64,000 nt of DNA from JANXQG01 sp963804375 (lineage in GTDB: Bacteria; Planctomycetota; Planctomycetia; Pirellulales; Thermoguttaceae). The translations under genes were made by a program, and so were the position numbers. Where the stretch lies: positions 1,178,001-1,242,000 of the forward strand of contig CAWDQE010000018.1 of NCBI GenBank assembly GCA_963804375.1. The letters run 5' to 3'. Below, in pieces: positions 46,420 to 52,763 of the stretch; position 1 is the first letter of the stretch; every line of letters begins with the position of its first letter. Below the pieces are notes generated by a model. That model made no database searches. It had not been told where the DNA came from and saw nothing but the letters and a program-made list of their open reading frames with translations.

Positions 46420-47715
46420 CTACCGATCCAACTCCGCCGCAATGATGTTCAAACTGCCCAACACGGCCACAACGTCGCTCAAGGTGTGCCCGCGGATCAA
46501 GTGCGGAAACAGGGCGAAATGGATAAACGAAGGCGGCCGGCAACGGGCACGATAAGCCCGCGGGCTGCCATCGCCCACGACATAAAAACCGAGTTCTCCG
46601 TTGGGGGCCTCGGTGGCGCAATACACTTCCTCGTTGGGGACGGGCATGCCGCGGTTGGGCATCACCAACTCGAAGTGCGAGATCAGGCCCTCGATCGTTG
46701 TCCAGACCTTGCTCGGCGGGGGCAGGATGGAACGCCCGGCGATGGGGGGGAATGTCCCGGCTGTCTGCCAGTCGGATTTTGCCCAGCCGGGAGGTTCCCC
46801 CCCATCGCGCGGCCCGACGTTGACCGGCCCCGGGGGAATGTTTTCCACCGCCTGATGGAGGATTTTGAGGCTCTCTTCCATCTCGGCCATGCGAACCACG
46901 TAGCGCGCCAGGCAGTCGCCTTCGCGCGCGACACAGACTTGGAAGTCGAAGTCGGCGTAGGACAGATACGGCTCGTCACGGCGGAGGTCGCGGACCACGC
47001 CGCTGGCCCGGGCAACCGGGCCCGTGCAACTGCGATTGATCGCCTCTTCCTTGGTCAACAGGCCCACACCCTGCAGGCGATCGACAAAGATGCGGTTCTT
47101 GCCCATGAGGCGGTCCATGTCGTCCATCACGCCCGGCATCTCGGCGAGGAATTTGCGGATCATGTTCACGACCAGCGGAGTGATGTCTTGCATCACGCCC
47201 CCCACGCGGGTGTAGCTATTCGTGAAGCGGGCGCCGCAGAGGGCCTCGCAAATGTCGTAGATCGTCTCCCGGGGGTTGAAAGCGTAGATGAAGTGCGTGA
47301 AGGCGCCGATGTCCAGGCCCATCGCGCCCAGGCAGAGCAGGTGATCGCTGAGCCGCATCAGCTCGCAGATGATCGTGCGGATGTAGCTGCAGCGCGGCGT
47401 GACTTCGATCCCCAGCAGCTTCTCGACCGCCATGTGCCAGGCGACGTTGTTGGACATGGGCGAGATATAGTTCATGCGGTCGGTGACCGTCACGTACTGG
47501 TTAAAATCGAGGCTCTCGCCGATCTTCTCGAAGCCCGAGTGGAGATAGCCGATGTCGGGAATGGCGTCCGCCACGCGCTCGCCGTCCAGCTTCAGCACCA
47601 GCCGCAACGTGGTATGGGTCGCCGGGTGTTGCGGCCCGAAATTCATCGTCCACAAGTACGGCTGAGTACCGTCCTGGGTCTGATCGTCGGCAAGTTCGGA
47701 GAGGGTCAACGGCAT
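46420..47715 (-). CDS. nuoD: NADH-quinone oxidoreductase subunit D with palindrome insertion
   Basis: 49-kDa-type subunit lining the quinone site; 431 residues from ATG 47715 (MPLTLSELADD). 'MNFGPQHPATHTTLRLVL', 'RMNYISPMSNNVAWHMAVEKLLG' and 'VVAVLGSLNIIAAELDR' are canonical. Near residue 300 'PPGPVNV' is followed by about 30 extra residues (GPRDGGEPPGWAKSDWQ and following) before 'KVWTTIEGLI', encoded by a hairpin repeat at 46740-46807. Not fused to nuoC. It lacks hydrogenase-type Ni-binding Cys pairs. Confidence 0.94.
   Translation of the reverse strand: MPLTLSELADDQTQDGTQPYLWTMNFGPQHPATHTTLRLVLKLDGERVADAIPDIGYLHSGFEKIGESLDFNQYVTVTDRMNYISPMSNNVAWHMAVEKLLGIEVTPRCSYIRTIICELMRLSDHLLCLGAMGLDIGAFTHFIYAFNPRETIYDICEALCGARFTNSYTRVGGVMQDITPLVVNMIRKFLAEMPGVMDDMDRLMGKNRIFVDRLQGVGLLTKEEAINRSCTGPVARASGVVRDLRRDEPYLSYADFDFQVCVAREGDCLARYVVRMAEMEESLKILHQAVENIPPGPVNVGPRDGGEPPGWAKSDWQTAGTFPPIAGRSILPPPSKVWTTIEGLISHFELVMPNRGMPVPNEEVYCATEAPNGELGFYVVGDGSPRAYRARCRPPSFIHFALFPHLIRGHTLSDVVAVLGSLNIIAAELDR
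46740..46807. repeat. Hairpin repeat inside nuoD
   Basis: Arms 46740-46763 and 46784-46807 match as reverse complements at 22 of 24 positions (core CAGCCGGGA and CCCCCCCATCG), loop 20 nt. It lies in the coding sequence and keeps the frame. Confidence 0.88.
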
Positions 47716-47720
47716 AATTA

Positions 47721-48233
47721 CTAGCTTTCTCCCCGCTTCAGTACCGGGAAGTTGTGCCTTTCGCCTCGTCCTTGCAGCGGATAGTCTTTGCGAAGGGGAA
47801 AGGCCGTGAACTCCTCGGGCATGAGGATCCGTCGCAGGTCGGGATGACCTTCGAAGTGGATGCCGAACATGTCCCAGACTTCCCTTTCCAGCCAGTTGGC
47901 CCCCTCCCAAAGGCCCACCACCGAGCGGATCGTCGGTTCCGGCTCGTTGACGAAGGCCCGGACCGTCAGCCGCGACCCGCAAGCGGGTCCCCCGCTGACC
48001 GTGCCGGCCAGCAAATAGACCAGTCCGAAGCGGTCCTTCGCACCCGAATAGTTCAAGTAGTCGACGCAGGTGATATCCACCAGCAGGTCGAATCCGTGCT
48101 CCTCCTTGAGCAGCTTCAGGGCCTCGTAGACCTTCTCCGCCGGAACGACCACGCGCGTGTCGCCGCGAAACTCGCTGACGGGCAAATCGCCGAAGGCGGC
48201 ACGCAGGGCGTTGACGGTCTCTGCGATCGGCAT
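47721..48233 (-). CDS. nuoC: NADH-quinone oxidoreductase subunit C
   Basis: 30-kDa-type complex I subunit, 170 residues from ATG 48233 (AGGA 6 nt upstream). 'DLLVDITCVDYL', 'EREVWDMFGIHFEGHPDLRRILMPEEF' and 'PLRKDYPLQGRGE' are canonical. The stretch 'VSGGPACGSRLT' in the middle comes from a palindrome (47965-47999); family members have a short loop there. Confidence 0.94.
   Translation of the reverse strand: MPIAETVNALRAAFGDLPVSEFRGDTRVVVPAEKVYEALKLLKEEHGFDLLVDITCVDYLNYSGAKDRFGLVYLLAGTVSGGPACGSRLTVRAFVNEPEPTIRSVVGLWEGANWLEREVWDMFGIHFEGHPDLRRILMPEEFTAFPLRKDYPLQGRGERHNFPVLKRGES
47965..47999. repeat. Palindrome inside nuoC
   Basis: GTCAGC...GCTGAC outer arms with a GACCCGC / GCGGGTC inner stem, 35 nt in total, in frame. 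Confidence 0.7.
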
Positions 48234-48243
48234 GATGGTCCTT

Positions 48244-48771
48244 TTACTGCTCCTGCAAGGCCCGCTTGGTCTGCTGCCGCGAGGCCACGTAGAACTCCTT
48301 GCCGAACATCGTCCCCTCGCGCTGGATCTTCTCCTGCAAATCGACCACCGACTGGATCAACTGCTCTGGCCGCGGCGGGCAGCCGGGGACGTACATGTCG
48401 ACGGGAATGAAGCGATCGATCCCCTGCACAACGCAATACGTGTCGAACACGCCGCCCGTCGACGCGCACGCGCCCATCGAAATACACCACTTCGGTTCAG
48501 GCATCTGCTGCCAGATCCGCTGCAACACGGGCAACATTTTCATCACCACGCGGCCGGCGACAATCATCAGGTCGCACTGCCGAGGGCTGAAGCGAAAGAC
48601 CTCCGAGCCGAACCGCGAAATGTCGTGGCGGCTGGCCCCTGTGGCCATCAATTCGATGCCGCAACAGGCCGTGGCGAAGGGCATCGGCCAGAGGCTGTTC
48701 TTGCGGCACCAACTCACCAACTCGTCGAGCCGAGTCGTGGCGACTTGATCCATCAAATCGGCTACCGCCAT
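48244..48771 (-). CDS. nuoB: NADH-quinone oxidoreductase subunit B
   Basis: Carries [4Fe-4S] cluster N2, the electron donor to quinone: ATACCGIELM (tandem Cys), ISMGACAST and VPGCPPRPE supply the ligands. 175 residues. I choose ATG 48771 (MAVADLMDQ) because GGGAG is 8 nt upstream; the codons before it overlap nuoA's 3' end only as a spacer. Overlaps nuoA by 10 bp. Confidence 0.96.
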   Translation of the reverse strand: MAVADLMDQVATTRLDELVSWCRKNSLWPMPFATACCGIELMATGASRHDISRFGSEVFRFSPRQCDLMIVAGRVVMKMLPVLQRIWQQMPEPKWCISMGACASTGGVFDTYCVVQGIDRFIPVDMYVPGCPPRPEQLIQSVVDLQEKIQREGTMFGKEFYVASRQQTKRALQEQ

Positions 48772-49286
48772 CGAAAAACTCCCTTCCGCCAATCGTAAAC
48801 GAATCCCAAGCCCAACAGCACGAAAAACACCATCGCGCCGACAAAAACGAGGTGCCGATCGCTGGCTAGGCCGGCCTGCACCGCGGCGGAAATGTCCGCT
48901 GGAGGTAGGGTGGGCTTCAGCCCGGCCGGGGATAACACTGCGGCCGATTCCGGCTCAACGACTGTCCCGGAAGTCGTAGGATAGGTCCTTAACCTGTCAC
49001 GATCCGCCGACGTGGTATCCGTTCGTTTGGCGGCCACTGCCCAAGGATAGAGGAACAAGACTTCGACGTCGAAGACGAGGAAGGCGATGGCAATCAAGTG
49101 GAATCGGACGTCGAAGCGCCGCCGGGTGTCATGAATGGGGTCCATCCCACTCTCGTAGGGCATTTTCTGCACGGGGCCGACGAATTGCCGCGGATTCAAT
49201 AGCGCGGCAATGGCGAACAACGCGACGGCCAACCCCGCCACGCAGCCAAACAAGAGAAATACCGGGACGGCGTTCACCGTTTCCAT
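48762..49286 (-). CDS. nuoA: NADH-quinone oxidoreductase subunit A with a repeat-derived loop
   Basis: First gene of the complex I operon. 174 residues from ATG 49286 (METVNAVPVFLLFG) against about 120 normally. Helix 1, 'MPYESGMDPIHDTRRRFDVRFHLIAIAFLVFDVEVLFLYPWAV' and helix 3 are intact. Between helices 2 and 3 about 55 residues (AAKRTDTTSADRDRLR and following) are encoded by dispersed repeats at 48907-48998. The promoter at 49336-49364 gives a leader of about 40 nt. Confidence 0.9.
   Translation of the reverse strand: METVNAVPVFLLFGCVAGLAVALFAIAALLNPRQFVGPVQKMPYESGMDPIHDTRRRFDVRFHLIAIAFLVFDVEVLFLYPWAVAAKRTDTTSADRDRLRTYPTTSGTVVEPESAAVLSPAGLKPTLPPADISAAVQAGLASDRHLVFVGAMVFFVLLGLGFVYDWRKGVFRWR
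48907..48998. repeat. Dispersed-repeat DNA inside nuoA
   Basis: Contains GTAGGGTGGGCTTCAGCCC (from 48907) and, at 48976-48998, GTAGGATAGGTCCTTAACC, the latter related to the repeat at the end of nuoI (40284-40306). All of it is in frame within nuoA. Confidence 0.7.
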
Positions 49287-49335
49287 CATCAGCAACCAGA
49301 TTGAGTCCGTCGGGCAAGCAACTTTTCGACAGACT

Positions 49336-49364
49336 ATTCTAGGGTTTTCGCCCCGAACTGACAA
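49336..49364 (-). promoter_or_regulatory. Sigma70-type promoter of the nuo operon
   Basis: On the minus strand TTGTCA (49364-49359), 17 nt, TAGAAT (49341-49336). It sits 50 bp before the nuoA start and is the only good promoter seen for the 14-gene run. Confidence 0.7.
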
Positions 49365-49394
49365 CCGTGGCAAAAAGACCCAAGAAAAGGTGAA

Positions 49395-49428
49395 GGACCC
49401 TTCGCGCAGTACTGCCGACGAAGGGTCC
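49395..49428 (-). terminator. Stem-loop terminator upstream of the nuo promoter
   Basis: Perfect 10-bp stem GGACCCTTCG / CGAAGGGTCC with a 14-nt loop. Read on the minus strand it is followed by a U-rich run (CACCTTTTCTTGGGTCTTTTTG), so it probably ends transcription of the 49537-49863 gene. Confidence 0.65.
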
Positions 49429-49435
49429 CTGGAAC

Positions 49436-49540
49436 GCTGAATCTGGTGGGTTAGCCAGTCCCACCACGGTGCTTGTTCAGTCAAGGATTGGTGGGACTCG
49501 TCTCACTCGGCCCACCCTACTGCTGAATCTGGTGGGTTAG
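49436..49540. repeat. Composite repeat: 19-bp direct repeats around an inverted element
   Basis: GCTGAATCTGGTGGGTTAG occurs at 49436-49454 and 49522-49540; the second copy includes the stop codon of the next gene. Between them AGTCCCACCA (49457-49466) pairs with TGGTGGGACT (49489-49498). The 30 nt at 49491-49520 recur, reverse-complemented with one change, at 52635-52664. Confidence 0.8.
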
Positions 49541-49863
49541 AACACGTCCAAATTGAAGTGGTGTCCACCGTAATACCGCCTGTCTTGGGGGTATTCGTTG
49601 TGCCACTGTCGATTGTAGACCGGGATTTGCATTTCGGGCGGGTACCGATAGTACATATTCCCGGAACTGCGGTAGTAGTCCGGCCCCCAGAAGTTCTGCG
49701 GATAATAAACGTACGGATAGTGGTATAGGCGGTTCCAGTCCTGGGTGCTATACGACTGGCCCCACTGCTGATTGAAAGCCTGCTGGGCATTGGCTTTCGG
49801 CGTGAGGTAGACCGCTCCGATGGCGCCGGCGCAAGCCAGCGCAAGGATAATGCGGCGAATCAT
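49537..49863 (-). CDS. Small secreted Tyr/Asn-rich protein
   Basis: A 108-residue protein with a signal peptide (MIRRIILALACAGAIGAVYLTPKANAQ, residues 1-26; cleavage after ANA). The mature part is rich in Tyr, Asn, Gln and Pro: 'DWNRLYHYPYVYYPQNFWG' and 'YYRYPPEMQIPVYNRQWHNEYP'. Planctomycete homologues are sometimes labelled calmodulin-binding, without functional proof I know of. The ATG at 49863 is preferred because upstream codons come from a repeat. Confidence 0.7.
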   Translation of the reverse strand: MIRRIILALACAGAIGAVYLTPKANAQQAFNQQWGQSYSTQDWNRLYHYPYVYYPQNFWGPDYYRSSGNMYYRYPPEMQIPVYNRQWHNEYPQDRRYYGGHHFNLDVF

Positions 49864-49883
49864 GGTTTTCCCCCCTTCAATGT

Positions 49884-49953
49884 AGAACCTATCCGAGAAG
49901 CGGTTTGGGCCCTGTACGATCCAGGGTCGTCCCACGACTCTCGAATAGGTTCT
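49884..49953. repeat. REP-like hairpin, second copy of the AACCTATCCGAGAA family
   Basis: Arms 49884-49899 (AGAACCTATCCGAGAA) and 49938-49953, matching at 14 of 16 positions as reverse complements. Same family as 10110-10175. Confidence 0.8.
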
Positions 49954-50068
49954 CCGAGCCTTTGGAGTGCTTACCATTCAGAATCGGCAGCCGTTGCCAT
50001 CGGCATTGAAAGAATATTGGGCATAATCGGTACAAACGGAGGTTTTGCAGTTTTCCCACTTTGCCCGC

Positions 50069-50218
50069 CCTGTTGTGGCCGGTCTCTGACCGAGCCACGC
50101 TACCTGTTGTGGCCGGTCTCTGACCGAGCCACGCTACCGACCGAAGGTCTCTTTGCCAATGGGGAGTCGCCACGCTTCCGACCGAAGGTCTCCTTGCCAA
50201 TGGGGAGTCGTTCGGTCG
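50069..50218. repeat. Tandem dispersed-repeat block, related to the nuoJ insert
   Basis: A 34-nt unit twice (50069-50102, 50103-50136; core TGTTGTGGCCGGTCTC) followed by a 41-nt unit twice (50137-50177, 50178-50218; core CCGACCGAAGGTCTC). Both cores also occur in the nuoJ insertion at 39367-39690. Confidence 0.88.
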
Positions 50219-50350
50219 CATGTTCCTCGTAGTCCTGCTCGGGCAGCATGTACTCATGGTCGGTGGAGGGCTCGTTTGATGCAAGTTTTCCGCCGCGCGC
50301 ACACCGTTTTCCTAAAGTTGTGTTGATGAAAAAACAGGTTCCGCCGCTTT

Positions 50351-50465
50351 GGAGTGCAAGGGTTTGCTACGGCTTTTCACGACGGCCGGCCTTCCAACGC
50401 ACTTTCCACAGCCAACACACTTTCCGCGCGTTTTGAAAACCGGTGGCAAGCCCCCGCACTCCAAA
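50351..50465. repeat. REP-like hairpin, second copy of the GGAGTGC family
   Basis: Arms 50351-50379 and 50431-50465 match the family at 6425-6532 with several changes. It ends 2 bp before the -35 box of the next promoter. Confidence 0.7.
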
Positions 50466-50466
50466 T

Positions 50467-50495
50467 TTGTACCCGGCAGCGGCGTTTGGTAGACT
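50467..50495 (+). promoter_or_regulatory. Sigma70-type promoter of the GH36 gene
   Basis: TTGTAC (50467-50472), 17 nt, TAGACT (50490-50495), with the GH36 start codon 43 bp later. Confidence 0.55.
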
Positions 50496-50537
50496 AGGCC
50501 CAGGACAAGCCATCATTTTGGAGCCGGGAGACTTGCG

Positions 50538-52625
50538 ATGAGAAATCTGACGAACGTGTTCTGGTTGACCTTCCTGGTCGGGTTGCCGGGCAGTCCCGCC
50601 CTGGCGCTCGATCCGTCGGACGTGCCCGCCGACGCTCCCAACGATTCGATCATGGCCAACCCGGCCGAAGTGGCCGAGATGGCCGACTGGGCCGCGGCCG
50701 TGTTCATGGGCAAGAGCCGGCCGAAACCGTTTCTGCCCGCCGCCGGTCCGCCGTTCTCGTTCGTCTATGGCGGCAAGGCGTCGGCCGATCTGCTCAAGGA
50801 CTGGCCCCGCACGACCGAGACCAAGGACTTGCCCGATCGGACCCGGCATCAGGCCGCCTGGACCGACCCCAAGACGGGCCTGCGGGTCTCGGCCGAGGCG
50901 GTCGTCTACAAGCACTACCCGGCGGCCGACTGGGTGTTGCGCTTCCAAAACACGGGCAAGCAGGACACGCCGATCCTCGAAGACATCCAGGCCCTGGACG
51001 AGCAAATGCGGGTAGGACCAGTCAGTCAGCCGGCCGTGCTGCACCACCTGGCAGGCGACGATTGCAGCCCGCGATCGTTCATGCCGCTGGAGACGCAACT
51101 GCCCGCCCCCGGCAAGATCGTCCTGGCCCCGGTCGGCGGGCGACCGTCGAACGGCACGTTCCCCTTCTTCAACTTGCAGTACCAACAGCACGGCCTGTTC
51201 ACGGCGATCGGCTGGACGGGCCAATGGGCGGCATCCTACGAGCGGGACGCGGCCGGGCTGATGCGGCTCCGCGCAGGCATGGAGCGGACGCATTTGCGGT
51301 TGCACCCGGGCGAGTCGATCCGCAGCCCGAGAATCCTGCTCATGACCTGGCAGGGCGACCTGCGGGCGGCGCACAACCGCTTCCGCCGCTTGATGCTTTT
51401 CCATTACACGCCCAAGGAGCAGTCGCGCCCGCTGGCCGTGCCTGTCTTCTGGCAGGGCTATGACCGCTATAACGGTCATCCCCTCTGGCCGACGGAGGCC
51501 GGGCAGCACCAGGCGGCGGAGGCGGCCGCCAAGACCGGCTGCACGTTCCTCTGGCTCGACGCGGCCTGGTTCCCCGGCAATTTTCCCAACGGCGTCGGCA
51601 ACTGGACCTGCAAACCGCGAGAGTTTCCCCAAGGGTTGAAGCCGGTGAGCGCGGCCTGCCACCGCCTGGGGCTGAAGTTCATCGTGTGGTTCGAGCCCGA
51701 GCGGGTAGCGGCCGGCACGCAGATCGCCCGCGAGCACCCGGAGTTCGTCTTCGGCGGGGCGGGCGGAGGACTGTTCAAACTGAACGATCCCGCCGCGCGG
51801 CGCTGGCTGACCGACCTGCTGGTGCGGCGGATCGAAGAGTTCGGCATGGACTGGTACCGCAACGATTTCAACATCGACCCGCTGGGCTTCTGGCGGCAGA
51901 ACGATCAGCCCGACCGCCAGGGCATGACCGAGATCCGCTACGTGGAAGGGCTGTACGCAATGTGGGACGAGATGATCGGCCGGCATCCCGGGCTGTTCAT
52001 CGACAACTGTGCCAGCGGCGGACGGCGGATCGATCTGGAGACCATCCAACGCTCGGTCGCTTTGTGGCGGAGCGACACGGCGTGCGGTCCGGGCCGCGGC
52101 GATTGGCACCAGGCCCAAGCCATCGGCATGAGCAACTACCTGCCCCTGCACGAAATCTGCGGGTGGACGCCCGACGCCTACGAGATGCGGAGCACGTCGG
52201 GCGCGGGGGCCATCGTGCAGTTCGCGTTCCTCGATCCGGGTTACTCGCCGGAGGCCGCGCGGCAGGCGGTGGCCGAAGCAAAGGAAAATCAGAAGTACTT
52301 CTACGGCGACTTCTATCCGCTCACCGCCTGCTCGACCGAGCCGGACCAGTTCATCGCCTACCAGGTGCATCGGCCGGACCTCGGCGCGGGGCTGGTCCTG
52401 GCATTCCGGCGGGCGAAGTGCAAAGTGCCCGGGCTTAGCGTGGCCCTGGGCGGCATCCGGCCCGAGGCCCGCTACGAGGTCGAGTTCATCGACGAGCAGC
52501 GACACAAGACCGTGAAGACCATCGAGGGCCGCGTGTTGGCCGGCGACCTGCCGTTGATGATTCCCCAGAGCGGGTCGAGCCTGCTGGTTCGTTATCGGGC
52601 ATCGGCCTCCAGCTTGCCGCGGTAG
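50538..52625 (+). CDS. Secreted alpha-galactosidase, family GH36
   Basis: A 695-residue enzyme with a signal peptide (residues 1-24). N-terminal beta-sandwich, then a TIM barrel with 'CTFLWLDAAWFPGNF', 'KFIVWFEPERVAAGT', the nucleophile Asp in 'MDWYRNDFNIDP' and the acid/base Asp in 'ALWRSDTACGPG'. These four match GH36/melibiase. It releases terminal alpha-galactose, from plant galactosides for example. Convergent with the GH32-like/peptidase gene, separated by a repeat block. Confidence 0.9.
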   Translation: MRNLTNVFWLTFLVGLPGSPALALDPSDVPADAPNDSIMANPAEVAEMADWAAAVFMGKSRPKPFLPAAGPPFSFVYGGKASADLLKDWPRTTETKDLPDRTRHQAAWTDPKTGLRVSAEAVVYKHYPAADWVLRFQNTGKQDTPILEDIQALDEQMRVGPVSQPAVLHHLAGDDCSPRSFMPLETQLPAPGKIVLAPVGGRPSNGTFPFFNLQYQQHGLFTAIGWTGQWAASYERDAAGLMRLRAGMERTHLRLHPGESIRSPRILLMTWQGDLRAAHNRFRRLMLFHYTPKEQSRPLAVPVFWQGYDRYNGHPLWPTEAGQHQAAEAAAKTGCTFLWLDAAWFPGNFPNGVGNWTCKPREFPQGLKPVSAACHRLGLKFIVWFEPERVAAGTQIAREHPEFVFGGAGGGLFKLNDPAARRWLTDLLVRRIEEFGMDWYRNDFNIDPLGFWRQNDQPDRQGMTEIRYVEGLYAMWDEMIGRHPGLFIDNCASGGRRIDLETIQRSVALWRSDTACGPGRGDWHQAQAIGMSNYLPLHEICGWTPDAYEMRSTSGAGAIVQFAFLDPGYSPEAARQAVAEAKENQKYFYGDFYPLTACSTEPDQFIAYQVHRPDLGAGLVLAFRRAKCKVPGLSVALGGIRPEARYEVEFIDEQRHKTVKTIEGRVLAGDLPLMIPQSGSSLLVRYRASASSLPR

Positions 52626-52763
52626 GCCGTGGCCGTAGGGTGGGCCGAGTGAAACGAGTCCCACCAACAACAGCCAAATCGAGCATGGTGGGACTCGCCG
52701 ACCATGCTGCGCACGGTACCCGTCGGCTCACCCTACACTGGTCCGTTATCGGGCATCGGCCTC
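52590..52763. repeat. 20-bp direct repeats around a hairpin element
   Basis: CGTTATCGGGCATCGGCCTC is found exactly at 52590-52609 (end of the GH36 gene) and 52744-52763 (end of the convergent gene). Between them a hairpin element starts GTAGGGTG (52635) and ends CACCCTAC (52736); 52635-52664 matches 49491-49520. The two gene ends therefore carry the same 20 bp. Confidence 0.8.

Larger units (their letters stand above)
49864..50537. other. Intergenic region made largely of repeats
   Basis: About 670 bp with no convincing gene. It holds three repeat blocks (49884-49953, 50069-50218, 50351-50465) and, at its end, the promoter of the GH36 gene. Confidence 0.7.

Noticed and set aside
46420..48771. 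Possible group 4 [NiFe] hydrogenase, given the nearby hyp genes
   Set aside because: NuoD lacks the N- and C-terminal CxxC nickel ligands, and all 14 complex I subunits including nuoEFG are present.
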